Shown here piece after piece: positions 45,150-54,739 of a DNA stretch of 64,000 nucleotides (its first letter is position 1; each line of letters opens with the position of its first letter). The stretch comes from Chloroflexota bacterium. GTDB lineage: Bacteria; Chloroflexota; Anaerolineae; Aggregatilineales; J027. Position numbers and translations under genes: made by a program. The notes beneath the pieces were generated by a model. That model ran no database searches. It was not told where the DNA came from and saw only the letters and a program-made list of their open reading frames with translations. The DNA lies in NCBI GenBank assembly GCA_024434115.1, contig QMIT01000009.1, positions 232,901 through 296,900 on the forward strand. The letters run 5' to 3'.

Positions 45150-48100
45150 CTAGGCCGTGACCTCTTCGTGGTGGGTTTCGGTGGCAAGGGGCAGCGTGAA
45201 GTTAAAAATCGAACCTCCCTCTGGATTATCTTCGATCCAAATGCGTCCGCCATGTGCCTCGACTGCGAGTTTGCAGAAAGTTAGCCCTAAGCCCGTACCG
45301 CGTCGTCGCCCGGCCTGTTCCTTGATCTGCACAAAGCGGTCAAAGAGACGTTCTTTGTAATCATCAGGGATACCCGGCCCATTATCAGCAATCCGTATCC
45401 GCAGGAATTTTTCTTGATTGCCATTTTGACCGAGGGTGTCGTCAATTTGGGCGTTGATATACACATGTCCATCACTGGGTGTAAATTTGATGGCGTTGTC
45501 CATTAAATTCAGCACCACCCGCTCGATTTTGTCCATGTCCACATTCAGCGGCGGGAGGGCTTCTTCCACGCGGTTCTCAATGGCGACTTCCATTTCTTCA
45601 GCCAGCGGCTTCAGGTCGGTAATCACCATTTCGGCGAGTTGATGGAGGCTGCCGGAGGTGCGATCTAGTGAGATCGTGCCGCTTTCCATCTTAGAAACAT
45701 CCAACAGCGAATTGACCAGATTCAGCAGTTTACGAACAGCCTGCGATGCCGTGGTGGTCGTTTGTTTCAAAACCTCACGGCTGAGGGCATCCTCATTGGT
45801 AGCAATATTATTAATCAGCTTGAGTGTGGCATTGATCGCCGTCAACGGACTGCGCAGGTCATGTACGATCATGCTGGTCAGGTCTTCACGGGCTTGGGAT
45901 AATTCGCGTTCCTCGGTCATATCTTGGATGACCATGAGCCAGCCGATGGCCCGATCCTCTTGGCCCTCAATTGCTACGTCGGCGCGTTCCAAAAAGCGGT
46001 GTTGGCCTGCCACATGGCGATCATAAGAGGTATGATGCGGTTCAGGTTTCCATGTACCTGCCATCAATCCGAGCGTTAGACCGCGCAGCATATTGGTTTC
46101 GAGGCCCAATTTCTCAGCGAACTGGATAGATGGTACAGATAGCAGTTCGCGGATTTGTCGGCCTGTAATTTGTTCGGGGTCAAGATCAAGCATCGTCTTG
46201 GCGCGGGGATTTGCCATGCGTAACGTGCCATCACTGTCAATCAACAGCACCGCTTCGGTCATGCTATCCAAAATTGCCTGCAAGCGGTCACGGGTGGATT
46301 GGATATTTTGGAACAACAGGCGGCTATCAATCGCAATACGGGCCTGTACGCCGACCTGCATCAAAAACAGCATATCTTCCAATCCAAACCCGTCGGCGGC
46401 ATTACTTTCGAGCAGAATCGTACCGATAGTTTGAATATCACGCAGCAAGGGCACACACAACAAAGAGCGGGTTTCTGTGCGCGGGGTAGCGAAGGTTGGG
46501 TCAGCTTTGACATCCGGCACCAGTGTGGCGTCGCCTGTATCAAAAACGTGTTTGCTGATACGATTGAGGTTTTCGGATTTTGCTAACAGTTCCCGTGTGT
46601 AACCCAATGCCGCCACCTGTTCAGCCGGACGGTGATCTTCTTTGAGGGTCAGCACCGCTGCATGAGCGCCTGTTCCCTCAGCGGCGCGTTTAAGTACCCG
46701 CTGGAAAATCTCATCGCGTTCAAGCTGGGTCGAAAACAAATCGTGGCTCAGTTCTTCCAAAAGCGTTAACTGGTCAACGCGGCGGCTAAGAGCGGCGTCT
46801 TTGCTGCTGTACAATTGGGCATTGCTAATGGCAAGGGCAGCTTGATTGGCAAACGTGCGCAGGACTTCAATATCCTCATCCCCATGCGGATGGGGCATAT
46901 CATAATAGACCACCAGCACCCCCAAAATATCTTCGGGGTTACGCATCAACACTTCAACCCACGAGCGTTTGCCATCTTGATCTAAAATGGTGCGCATTTC
47001 GGTGGCACGGGTATCGGTACGGGAATCGGTGATAATTAGGGGTTGTTGGCGATGCGAAAGATTGGTTTCGCTGGTCAGGAGCGGATAGGGCGGGTCGTGT
47101 TTAAGCCCATTTGACCGAACTAGCGCGATGGTCTGTTTGTCTTCGTCCCACCACATAAAAATGGCCGAAGCGGAAGCCCCCACCACTTGTTGGGCATATG
47201 GCCCGATGCGATCCAAAACCTGTTGGGCGTCGAGCGTGCTGCTGAGTTGGGCACTAACCCGTGTCAGGGTGCGCAGTTGGCGGATGCGATCCGATGCCTG
47301 TTCATACAATTGGGCGTTTTCGATGGCGAATCCAGCCTGCACCGCAATGGTCATCAACAGCCGTTCATCGTTGGCGGTAAATTGGCGCTGTGGGCCGTCT
47401 GACCAAACAACAATTGCACCGCTCACCCGTGTTTGGGCAGGTAGGGGCACCCCTAACCATGAATAGGCCGGAAATTCAATGAAACCGCCATCCATTTTTT
47501 CAGCGGATGACCACGCCTCTTGCTGAATTAGCAAAGGGTTGCGGGTAGTGATGATCCGCTCAATGAGGCCTTTGCCAGCCTCCCGTCCGGGCCGTTGCTC
47601 AGATTGACCTGCGCGTATATTCAGCGGAAAAGTAAGATACCGCGAACTGGGATCGTAGAGAACCACCGAGAAATTTTTGATGTCAAGCAGGGTGGCAACC
47701 TGTAAATAAATCGTCTGCAAGAGGGCCTGCAATTCCAAATTGGAGCGCATGGCGTTGCTGACCGCTGTGATGGTCATGATCTCCTGCAATTGACCTTCAT
47801 AGCGATGTTGGATTTGGCTAAGACCCTGTACACCGACGACCAACAGCGCGAACCCAATGACCATTAAGCTAAACGCCAGCAGCGAAACCCCGTGATAGGC
47901 GACTGCACCCAAAATCGCTTGGGGTAGGGGTACCAACAGTACACCAATCAGCGATTGCCAGTTGAGGCGTACCACCTCATCCAGTTGATGTACCGGAATG
48001 GCATTTTGCCGGATGTTCAGCACTACAGTCGCTAGATAGACGGCCAGATAGATGCCTACTAACGCCAAAATGGGGAGTGAGTCACCTGCGCTGAAAGATT

Positions 48101-48545
48101 GGAGGGGGAGATCGCCGTCAAGCCGTTGATAGGCCCATCCCGCGACGGCAAGACCGAGGGTCAATTGGCTGGCGGTACGCAGGGCGGGTTCCCACGTCTT
48201 TTGCAAAAGAACTCTGCGATTGTTTTCCCCTTTGGCGTACAGTCGCTGTCCCTCACGAATCAGCACTCCACCTAATGACCCAACGGCAACTGCCCACAGC
48301 GCCGCTCCCATATCATCCGGTTCGGCCAACGTCAGAAACGCCATAATGCCGACGGTGTAGGCCGCGTTGATTTCGCCTTCGGTGAATGTTAGGCCAAAGT
48401 TGAGTGCAAAGCCGGTAAGGATGGCAAACAGCACCCAAAGCACTACTGTTTCGCCAGTGGCATGTGGCGGCATCAGGAGCAAAACAATCAAGGTTGGGAT
48501 TGCCAGCAGCCAGCCGGGGCGACTGCTTTGGCGCGGGGTCAACAT
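45150..48545 (-). CDS. Membrane sensor histidine kinase with three GAF domains and a PAS domain
   Basis: A 1131-residue kinase. The N-terminus has about seven membrane helices (12-245). Then come GAF1 (about 265-415), GAF2 (430-580), GAF3 (600-750), PAS (755-880, ILDSMTEAVLLIDSDGTLRM), HisKA with the phosphorylated His in IVHDLRSPLTAIN (His895), and HATPase_c (about 1000-1120). The ATP-binding boxes are intact: N box NLMDNAIKFTPSDG, G1 ADNGPGIPDD, G2 RRGTGLGLTF. No response regulator is adjacent, so it is an orphan kinase. The ATG has GGAT as a modest ribosome binding site. Confidence 0.93.
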   Translation of the reverse strand: MLTPRQSSRPGWLLAIPTLIVLLLMPPHATGETVVLWVLFAILTGFALNFGLTFTEGEINAAYTVGIMAFLTLAEPDDMGAALWAVAVGSLGGVLIREGQRLYAKGENNRRVLLQKTWEPALRTASQLTLGLAVAGWAYQRLDGDLPLQSFSAGDSLPILALVGIYLAVYLATVVLNIRQNAIPVHQLDEVVRLNWQSLIGVLLVPLPQAILGAVAYHGVSLLAFSLMVIGFALLVVGVQGLSQIQHRYEGQLQEIMTITAVSNAMRSNLELQALLQTIYLQVATLLDIKNFSVVLYDPSSRYLTFPLNIRAGQSEQRPGREAGKGLIERIITTRNPLLIQQEAWSSAEKMDGGFIEFPAYSWLGVPLPAQTRVSGAIVVWSDGPQRQFTANDERLLMTIAVQAGFAIENAQLYEQASDRIRQLRTLTRVSAQLSSTLDAQQVLDRIGPYAQQVVGASASAIFMWWDEDKQTIALVRSNGLKHDPPYPLLTSETNLSHRQQPLIITDSRTDTRATEMRTILDQDGKRSWVEVLMRNPEDILGVLVVYYDMPHPHGDEDIEVLRTFANQAALAISNAQLYSSKDAALSRRVDQLTLLEELSHDLFSTQLERDEIFQRVLKRAAEGTGAHAAVLTLKEDHRPAEQVAALGYTRELLAKSENLNRISKHVFDTGDATLVPDVKADPTFATPRTETRSLLCVPLLRDIQTIGTILLESNAADGFGLEDMLFLMQVGVQARIAIDSRLLFQNIQSTRDRLQAILDSMTEAVLLIDSDGTLRMANPRAKTMLDLDPEQITGRQIRELLSVPSIQFAEKLGLETNMLRGLTLGLMAGTWKPEPHHTSYDRHVAGQHRFLERADVAIEGQEDRAIGWLMVIQDMTEERELSQAREDLTSMIVHDLRSPLTAINATLKLINNIATNEDALSREVLKQTTTTASQAVRKLLNLVNSLLDVSKMESGTISLDRTSGSLHQLAEMVITDLKPLAEEMEVAIENRVEEALPPLNVDMDKIERVVLNLMDNAIKFTPSDGHVYINAQIDDTLGQNGNQEKFLRIRIADNGPGIPDDYKERLFDRFVQIKEQAGRRRGTGLGLTFCKLAVEAHGGRIWIEDNPEGGSIFNFTLPLATETHHEEVTA

Positions 48546-48805
48546 TGGAATCCTATTTCATCTGGGTCAATAAAACCCTTGCAGTTTATAACCCTATTCA
48601 AAGGTTTGCAAAAAATATCCTAGTTTCTATGTCCTCTTCCCATTTTGAACGCATTGTAGTGAAATTGTCAATAAGTGTTGAATGAAGAGAACAAAATTGA
48701 GTGGATTGTTCCAATATTCCTACGCTTTATTGTACCTCAATTCTTAGAAATCTACCCATCCATTCCAAAAAGTTTATGCTGCAAGCAATTCGCCTGCCAG
48801 CCCGT

Positions 48806-48811
48806 TATAAT
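48806..48811 (+). promoter_or_regulatory. -10 box of a probable leaderless transcript
   Basis: A perfect TATAAT ends 7 nt before the ATG at 48819; no Shine-Dalgarno sequence is present. No convincing -35 is seen. Confidence 0.45.
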
Positions 48812-48818
48812 TGCCCAT

Positions 48819-49625
48819 ATGACAGCACCAATTTTCGAGCATTTTGACCAATCAACCCTTCAATCACACTGGCAGCCGCTTCTTATTGGTAACGGTCAGT
48901 TAAAGCTACGTGACTCTCAATTGATATGTACCGTTGGGTCGGCCACCGAAGATACGTATCATGATGCTCAAATCTGTGATTATGCCCATCTGCGCCGCCG
49001 TGATTATTTATGGCGACCCCCACTCAAAATGACAGTACGGGCATGGGCTTCCCATCCGGTTGAGGAACTACGCGGGACGGCGGGTTTTGGGTTTTGGAAT
49101 CAGCCCTTTATGCCGACAGGCAAGGATTTACCCCGTTTGCCACGTGCTGTCTGGTTTTTCTTCGGATCGCCGCCCAATAATATGGCACTGGCAAAAGATG
49201 TGCCGGGATATGGGTGGAAAGCCGCCACCTTTGACGCCCAAAGCCTAAGTTTTTTTGCTATGCTGCCGTTGGCCCCACTTGGATTTTTATTGATGCGAAG
49301 TCGCGCCATTTATCAGCGAGCATGGCCGATTGCCCAAAAAGCCATTGGCGTGTCCGAAAAATTACTGACAGTGGATATCGCCACTCCGCACACCTATGAA
49401 CTCGTTTGGCGGCAGAATAGTGTGGATTTTTCGGTGGATGGTGAAAAGGTACATCACGCGCCATCTGCCCCACGTGGCCCGTTAGGATTTATTGCGTGGA
49501 TTGATAACCAATATGCTATTGTGACGCCGCAGGGTCGGTTGGGTTTTGGTTTTATCGCGCTGCCGCATGAACAATCCTTGACGTTGGATTCGATTGAGAT
49601 ACAACCCTTAGAGGAAAGCCAATGA
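48819..49625 (+). CDS. Concanavalin-like beta-sandwich protein, function unknown
   Basis: A 268-residue soluble protein. The C-terminal part (HTYELVWRQNSVDFSVDGEK, then PRGPLGFIAWIDNQYAIVTP) resembles GH16/LamG-type jelly rolls, where 'HTYxxxWxxxxxxFxVDG' is common. No catalytic ExDxE motif was found, so it is more likely a binding protein. The frame is open from 48675, but the added 48 residues look unlike coding sequence; the ATG at 48819 sits at the expected start of a leaderless mRNA. Its stop overlaps the next gene by 4 nt. Confidence 0.7.
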   Translation: MTAPIFEHFDQSTLQSHWQPLLIGNGQLKLRDSQLICTVGSATEDTYHDAQICDYAHLRRRDYLWRPPLKMTVRAWASHPVEELRGTAGFGFWNQPFMPTGKDLPRLPRAVWFFFGSPPNNMALAKDVPGYGWKAATFDAQSLSFFAMLPLAPLGFLLMRSRAIYQRAWPIAQKAIGVSEKLLTVDIATPHTYELVWRQNSVDFSVDGEKVHHAPSAPRGPLGFIAWIDNQYAIVTPQGRLGFGFIALPHEQSLTLDSIEIQPLEESQ

Positions 49626-50422
49626 CCTCGACCAAAGGCCGCAAAATCATTGCATTTGTCAAGGACGCTCCTCTGCGCCAAATGGTTGAAAAAGCAGCGA
49701 CAGAATTGGAAGCCGAGGTCGTCTGGAGGTTGGATGCAACGCAGGTTGTAAAACAGGTCGCTGAAATGCGTCCCTTAGCTATACTGGTCCATCTGGCGAT
49801 GTTAAGTGAGGTGCAACGGATGATTCAGGCGATTAAAACAAGCCCTGCCACCCGCCGTATTCCCGTGATTGCATTTGACACTCATTTTGATGACGACATC
49901 ATCCGTCAGGCTGCCGTAACCATTTATCATGATTGGTATTTTAATGTGCGTGAGGTACTGGCTGGAAATGTGCTGCCAACTCTAGCGGATATGATTCGAA
50001 TGAGTGTGGATGAAACCGAAGCTGACCTTCAGGAACTACTTGACCAGTGCGCTCAACCGATGCCGCCATTGGTACAAAGGGGACTTGAGGAGTTTAATGC
50101 TGGAGAATATTACGAATGCCATGAAACCCTCGAAACAGCATGGATGGAAGAATCCGGCCCGGTGCGGGATGTGTATCGTGGTATTTTGCAGGTGGCGGTG
50201 GCCTACTATCAAATTCAGCGCGGTAACTATAACGGGGCGATGAAGATGTTTTTGCGTTCGCTGCAATGGTTGGAGCCGCTGCCCGATCAATGTCAGGGGA
50301 TTGGCATTGGGCGGTTTAGAGCCGATGCCCTGCAAGTCCGCTTGGCAATGGAGGCACTTGGCCCGGAGCGCATGAAAGATTTTGACCGAAATTTACTAAA
50401 ACCCATTACTTATGAAGTTTAG
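49622..50422 (+). CDS. Pseudo-receiver domain fused to DUF309
   Basis: A 266-residue protein. Residues about 7-125 follow the CheY-like pattern (GRKIIAFVKDAPLRQMVEKA, RRIPVIAFDTH), but the phosphoacceptor position after the third strand reads ILVHLAML, with His instead of Asp. It should not be phosphorylated normally. The C-terminal part (about 150-230) is a DUF309 domain: GLEEFNAGEYYECHETLETA, RGILQVAVAYYQIQRGNYNG. DUF309 has a conserved His/Glu-containing helical bundle of unknown role. It overlaps the upstream gene by 4 nt. Confidence 0.8.
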   Translation: MTSTKGRKIIAFVKDAPLRQMVEKAATELEAEVVWRLDATQVVKQVAEMRPLAILVHLAMLSEVQRMIQAIKTSPATRRIPVIAFDTHFDDDIIRQAAVTIYHDWYFNVREVLAGNVLPTLADMIRMSVDETEADLQELLDQCAQPMPPLVQRGLEEFNAGEYYECHETLETAWMEESGPVRDVYRGILQVAVAYYQIQRGNYNGAMKMFLRSLQWLEPLPDQCQGIGIGRFRADALQVRLAMEALGPERMKDFDRNLLKPITYEV

Positions 50423-50430
50423 GAGTTGAA

Positions 50431-51219
50431 ATGGACAGGACGATTTATCCCAACCGATTTGCGGGTAAGGTGGCCCTCATCACGGGCAGCGGACGAGGGA
50501 TCGGCAAGGCGATTGCACTGCGAATGGCGGCAGAGGGGGCGGATATTGTCGTCAATTTTTTCCGTAACCGTGAACCTGCTGAAGAAACCGCCACTGAAAT
50601 TCGTGCATTGGGCCGACGCGCCGAGGTGGTAAAGGCCAATATTGCGGAACAGGATGAATTGGAATCTCTCTTTCAAGCTACCCAAGAAGCATATGGGGGA
50701 TTGGATTTTCTCATCAACAATGCCGCCTCCGGGTTTAATCGTTCGGTGATGGAACAGCGGGTCAAGGGCTGGGATTGGACAATGAATATCAACGCCCGTT
50801 CCGTTCTGTTTAGTTCCCAATTAGCCGCCCCAATGATGGAAGCACGTGGCGGCGGAGTGATTGTCAACTTGAGCAGTATTGGGTCGTTTCGAGTGCTGCC
50901 GGAATATGTGGCAGTGGGAGCATCCAAAGCAGCCTTAGAAGCCGTTACCCGTTATCTGGCGGTAGAACTTGCGCCACGCGGTATTGTGGTCAATGCGGTT
51001 TCAGCGGGGATTGTGGAGACCGATGCCCTTCAGCATTTCCCTACCATGAAGTCCGTCATGCAAGAACGCTTGGACGCGGCGGCAAATTTTACGCCCGCCA
51101 AGCGCAATTTGAATGCCGATGATGTTGCCGGGGTCGTGGCATTTTTGTGTACACCGGATGCCGCGATGATGTGTGGACAAGTCGTGTTGGTGGATGGGGG
51201 ATTTACACTAGGATTTTAG
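50431..51219 (+). CDS. fabL: Enoyl-ACP reductase III (FabL-type SDR)
   Basis: A 262-residue SDR enzyme. Rossmann motif ITGSGRGIGKAIA, LINNAASGFNRSVM, WDWTMNINARSVLF, then LPEYVAVGASKAALEAVTRY and a C-terminal VVLVDGGFTLGF. The active site is Tyr-x6-Lys (YVAVGASK), the FabL pattern, rather than the YxxxK of ordinary SDRs. GIVETDALQHFP also matches FabL. It would reduce enoyl-ACP with NADPH in the last step of fatty acid elongation. It lies 8 nt after the DUF309 gene. Confidence 0.87.
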   Translation: MDRTIYPNRFAGKVALITGSGRGIGKAIALRMAAEGADIVVNFFRNREPAEETATEIRALGRRAEVVKANIAEQDELESLFQATQEAYGGLDFLINNAASGFNRSVMEQRVKGWDWTMNINARSVLFSSQLAAPMMEARGGGVIVNLSSIGSFRVLPEYVAVGASKAALEAVTRYLAVELAPRGIVVNAVSAGIVETDALQHFPTMKSVMQERLDAAANFTPAKRNLNADDVAGVVAFLCTPDAAMMCGQVVLVDGGFTLGF

Positions 51220-51220
51220 G

Positions 51221-51252
51221 AACAAGAGCCGAGTGGGTATTCGGCCCTTGTT
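51221..51252. terminator. Hairpin between convergent genes, possible terminator
   Basis: A stem with one internal mismatch pairs 51221-51232 with 51241-51252. It lies between fabL and the convergent kinase gene but lacks a good T run on either strand. Confidence 0.45.
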
Positions 51253-51262
51253 GCAGATAGCT

Positions 51263-52417
51263 TTATTGAGTGAGCGGAATCTTGATCCAGACGGTTGTAC
51301 CTTGCCCCACCGCGCTTTCGAGGACAGCATTGCCGTGATGAATTTCGAGGATGCGTTGGGCAATGGGCAGCCCTAAGCCAAAGCCCTGCTGCTCCAAGCG
51401 GCGATGCTCCATGCGTTCTGATTGCTGCATGATGCCCCAAACGCGGCGCAGGTCTTCTTCGCGGATGCCACGTCCAAAATCTTGAACTTCAATCACCCCC
51501 ATCTCCCCTTCCGCATAGCCCCGGACGAAGACGGTTTTGTTCGGGCCTGAAAACACAATCGCATTGCGGATGATTTCCGAAACGGCCTTTGATAAAACAT
51601 CCAAGACGCCCTTAACCCGGAGTCCCGGTTGAATTTCAAATTTTAGGGTGACATTCTCTTGACGGGCTAAGTCTTCAATAAAGGGGCGGGTAGCTGAAAT
51701 TAGATTCCCCATATCCACCGGCCCATGTTCTAACTCATAGATCCGTTGGGTTTGCCCGCTTGAAATATCAGTCATGGTCACGGTTTGGTCGGCCAAACGA
51801 TTTAAGCGAGAAGTACCCAGTTGGATCAACCGGAAGTATTCTTCAATACCGGGGGTGTCTTGAAGAAGCTGCTTTTGTGCCATCAGTTCTTCCATCAATA
51901 AATCAAACCCACCTTTGACATAGGTTAGGGGGGTTCGGATTTCATGCGAGACCACCTGAACAAGGTCATGACGAACTTTTTCGATTTTATCTTCCATCGT
52001 GCGATGGGCGTGTTCAGTAATCTCACGGCTTCGTTTGAGGCGATTGTTGAGGACTAGGATAAAATCTTCTGGCTTAAAGGGCTTGACGACATATTGGTCG
52101 GCTCCCATTAACCAACCCTGCCGTATCTGCACATCCTGATCCATCGCAGTGAGGAATATAAACGGAATGTCGCGCAGGTTGAGTTTCTCCCGCACGGCGG
52201 TGAAAAAATCGTAGCCATTCATGCGCGGCATGGCGATGTCGCTGACAATCAGATCGGGCTTGCGCGAGTTTTGATTCAAAATCTCCAGTGCTTCAAGCCC
52301 GTCGCAGGCAAGGGCCACCTCATAACCATGCACTTCTAATAAACTTGCGGCGCTTTCCCGAAAATCGGGATTATCTTCCACAAATAAAACTAAATCAGGT
52401 ACGGTGGGGGCGTCCAT
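51263..52417 (-). CDS. Response-regulator receiver fused to soluble histidine kinase
   Basis: A 384-residue protein. The N-terminal receiver (about 8-125) has acidic pocket FVEDNPD, phosphoacceptor in LIVSDIAMPRMNG and Lys in VVKPFKP. A short helix leads to HisKA (about 150-220) with the His in VVSHEIRTPLTYV, then HATPase_c (about 265-382) with EIIRNAIVFSG, DFGRGIREED and GFGLGLPIAQ. There are no membrane segments. The input-type receiver in front of the kinase suggests it is itself controlled by phosphotransfer from another kinase. AAGGA lies 8 nt before the ATG. Confidence 0.92.
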   Translation of the reverse strand: MDAPTVPDLVLFVEDNPDFRESAASLLEVHGYEVALACDGLEALEILNQNSRKPDLIVSDIAMPRMNGYDFFTAVREKLNLRDIPFIFLTAMDQDVQIRQGWLMGADQYVVKPFKPEDFILVLNNRLKRSREITEHAHRTMEDKIEKVRHDLVQVVSHEIRTPLTYVKGGFDLLMEELMAQKQLLQDTPGIEEYFRLIQLGTSRLNRLADQTVTMTDISSGQTQRIYELEHGPVDMGNLISATRPFIEDLARQENVTLKFEIQPGLRVKGVLDVLSKAVSEIIRNAIVFSGPNKTVFVRGYAEGEMGVIEVQDFGRGIREEDLRRVWGIMQQSERMEHRRLEQQGFGLGLPIAQRILEIHHGNAVLESAVGQGTTVWIKIPLTQ

Positions 52418-52573
52418 AAAAATATTCCTTTAAATCGCTTTATGGGTTTACTCATCAGCGTAATCTTTTTCATTCTAGCACGCTTTGACAGGACGATTTC
52501 TGAAAAATATATAAAATATTGCTATGGCACTTTTGCGAGAAGGGTTGGGAACTGCCTATCTAAGAGGCGTATT

Positions 52574-52610
52574 ACTTGTCAATCCCTCCAGTGGGTAGGT
52601 ATTGGCAAGT
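52574..52610 (+). other. Inverted repeat in the 323-bp divergent intergenic region
   Basis: ACTTGTCAAT (52574-52583) and ATTGGCAAGT (52601-52610) form a 10-bp inverted repeat with one G-U, around 17 nt containing CCTCC. TTGTCA (52577-52582) and TATTGG, 18 nt apart, could be a promoter for the gene at 52741, which would make this an operator. Otherwise the region 52418-52740 shows no ORF or RNA gene. Confidence 0.4.
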
Positions 52611-52740
52611 CAAAACTGTGCTAAACTGAAACTATGGGTTTACCAAACTTAAACCCTATCCTTACCATGTCTCTAGCATAATACATGGCAGGTCTTGTAA
52701 ACTTCGCCTCAACCGTCCATTATCCAGAGTAAGCAGTCGC

Positions 52741-53529
52741 ATGAATCCCATTTCAATCACCTGTAAACACGAAAGCCTTGAAAGTTGTTTGGCCCTCGCT
52801 GCTACACAAGGAATTGGCCTAGAAATCCAGTCATTTGCCTTTCCTCCTCTCCTCAATGATGATAATTGGGAGGAAATGGTGACCTTTTATGCGAACCGAC
52901 TGCAAAATTTTCACGGCCCGGTGGCGCTGCATGGGGCATTTATGGATATGGCTCCCGGTAGCCCTGACAAAAATTTCCTCCAGATTACCCGTGACCGCAC
53001 GCTGCGTGATTTTGAAATTGCCAAACGCCTCAAGGCTAAAACGGTGGTTTTCCACGCCAACTTTATTGCGACCATCCACAACGATGATTATCGAGAGGGT
53101 TGGACAAAGCGGATGGTGCAGTTTTATAAGCCAATTGCTCGTGAAGCCGAAAATATGGGCTTAGGTGTGGTATTGGAAAATATGTGGGAATTTGACCCCT
53201 CCATCATTCGGCGGGTCGTGGAAGATGTTGGGTCATCCGCGTTAGCTGTCTGCTTAGATGTCGGCCATTCACAGCTTTTCTCACATCTGCTTTTGGAAGA
53301 TTGGTTACAAGACTTGGATGGCTGGATTGCCCATGTTCACATCAACAACAACTATGGTGAGATTGATGAACATCTAGCGCTTGATGACGGGGTATTGGAT
53401 TACGAAAAAATTCTGCCACGTTTGGCGGAACTACCGCGCAACCCTACGATTGTCCTTGAAATTGAACGCCTAGAGGACATTGAACACAGTCTGTCGTTTT
53501 TTAAGCTCCCTCATTCTGAGCAGAGTTGA
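52741..53529 (+). CDS. Sugar phosphate isomerase/epimerase-like TIM-barrel protein
   Basis: A 262-residue protein of the xylose isomerase-like / AP endonuclease 2 superfamily. Candidate metal-site residues lie in VALHGAFMDMAPGS, TVVFHANFI, GVVLENMWEF (Glu), CLDVGHSQLF (Asp, His), HVHINNNYGEIDEH (His) and IVLEIERLED (Glu). This is the standard set, so it is probably an active metal-dependent isomerase, epimerase or related lyase. Substrate unknown. Its last 29 nt overlap the convergent glycosyltransferase gene. Confidence 0.82.
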   Translation: MNPISITCKHESLESCLALAATQGIGLEIQSFAFPPLLNDDNWEEMVTFYANRLQNFHGPVALHGAFMDMAPGSPDKNFLQITRDRTLRDFEIAKRLKAKTVVFHANFIATIHNDDYREGWTKRMVQFYKPIAREAENMGLGVVLENMWEFDPSIIRRVVEDVGSSALAVCLDVGHSQLFSHLLLEDWLQDLDGWIAHVHINNNYGEIDEHLALDDGVLDYEKILPRLAELPRNPTIVLEIERLEDIEHSLSFFKLPHSEQS

Positions 53530-54625
53530 GCATCTCCCGATAGACAGCCACTGTTTGGGCGGCAATTTGAGCCTGTGTGAAGTTTTCTAAGATGCGCTGG
53601 CGACCTTGTTTACCCAGCGAAATACAATAATCTCGGTCTTCCATTAACTGACGTAAATGACAGGCTAGTTGCTGAACATCATTTTCGGGAAATATCAACC
53701 CCGCATGACCCACTACATCAGGAATTGCCGCGCTATCTGAGCCGATCACTGCCACCTCACTTGCCATCGCCTCAATGATGACCCGTCCATATTGCTCTTT
53801 CCAGTTGGGCAAGGTTCGTGAAGGGATGACGAGCGCATCTAGTTGTTGAAGATGGGATGGCATCTCGATGGACGGCACAAGCCCAACGAATTCGACCCGA
53901 CCTGCGATGTTTAAGCGTGCAGCCTGTTGTTCCAATCGGCTACGTTCCGGCCCACCCCCAATAATTTTTAGCCGCCAATCCAAATCCGTCAGGGTGGCAA
54001 GGGCGTTCAACAATAAATCCACGCCTTTTTCGGGTACGAGTCGTCCTGCAAAGCCGATAATGAATGGGCTATGAGGGGGAATACGTTGAACAGGGGTGAA
54101 TAATTCTGGGTCAACGCCGAATTGTGGAATAACCGCCATCTTGCCTTGATAGCCCTTGATACGCCAAACCTCGGCGGCGCTTTCTGTACCCACCAGCGCA
54201 TAATCTACGGTGCGGAGGGCCGTTTGTTCCATCCATGCAAAAGGGGGGGGATAGCGCCGAGCGATGTTCTGCCAAGAAAAAAAGAGCGTTTTGGCCTCCG
54301 TCTGGCGGGTCGCCCGCAGCGCTAACCATGTCGCCAGATTATAGGGTTCTTCATCTATATGCACGATGTCGGGCTGGAAATCATGAAGCTGTTTGGTAAA
54401 TTCAGGATAGTAATGCAGGTGGAAATTTCCATTCAAGCGCATGGGGGTCACGGTCAATTCATAACCATCGGTAAAGGCTCGCTCCAACTGAGTTTCACCG
54501 CGCTCGTCTTTCCATGAGGGTGGAACGAGAACCCGTAAGGTAACATCCGGGTGACGGGCGATTTCTTCGAGTTTGCGCTGATAGATGCCGACAATGCAGG
54601 CTTTGGAAAGCATGAGGACGCGCAT
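53501..54625 (-). CDS. Glycosyltransferase family 4 (GT-B)
   Basis: A 374-residue GT-B enzyme of the usual length. The C-terminal half has GFAGRLVPEKGVDLLLNALA, LKIIGGGPERSRLEQ and the sugar-nucleotide-binding segment EAMASEVAVIGSDSAAIPD with the E-x7-E pattern. The N-terminal acceptor domain starts MRVLMLSKACIVGIYQRKLE. It transfers a hexose from a nucleotide sugar to a lipid or glycan acceptor. AAGGAG lies 5 nt before the ATG. The gene ends inside the neighbouring isomerase gene. Confidence 0.92.
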   Translation of the reverse strand: MRVLMLSKACIVGIYQRKLEEIARHPDVTLRVLVPPSWKDERGETQLERAFTDGYELTVTPMRLNGNFHLHYYPEFTKQLHDFQPDIVHIDEEPYNLATWLALRATRQTEAKTLFFSWQNIARRYPPPFAWMEQTALRTVDYALVGTESAAEVWRIKGYQGKMAVIPQFGVDPELFTPVQRIPPHSPFIIGFAGRLVPEKGVDLLLNALATLTDLDWRLKIIGGGPERSRLEQQAARLNIAGRVEFVGLVPSIEMPSHLQQLDALVIPSRTLPNWKEQYGRVIIEAMASEVAVIGSDSAAIPDVVGHAGLIFPENDVQQLACHLRQLMEDRDYCISLGKQGRQRILENFTQAQIAAQTVAVYREMLNSAQNEGA

Positions 54626-54739
54626 GGGCGCTCCTTACAATAGTTCACGGTTAAGACGCGCCCCATACAATACGGCCTGAGCAGGCGCTTGTCAACAGAG
54701 GGATGAAAATTTACGAAATTTGGTTTTGGGTCTAAACCA

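Noticed and set aside
48675..48818. A 48-residue N-terminal extension of the beta-sandwich protein
   Set aside because: The added residues resemble untranslated sequence, and the TATAAT at 48806 would lie inside it.
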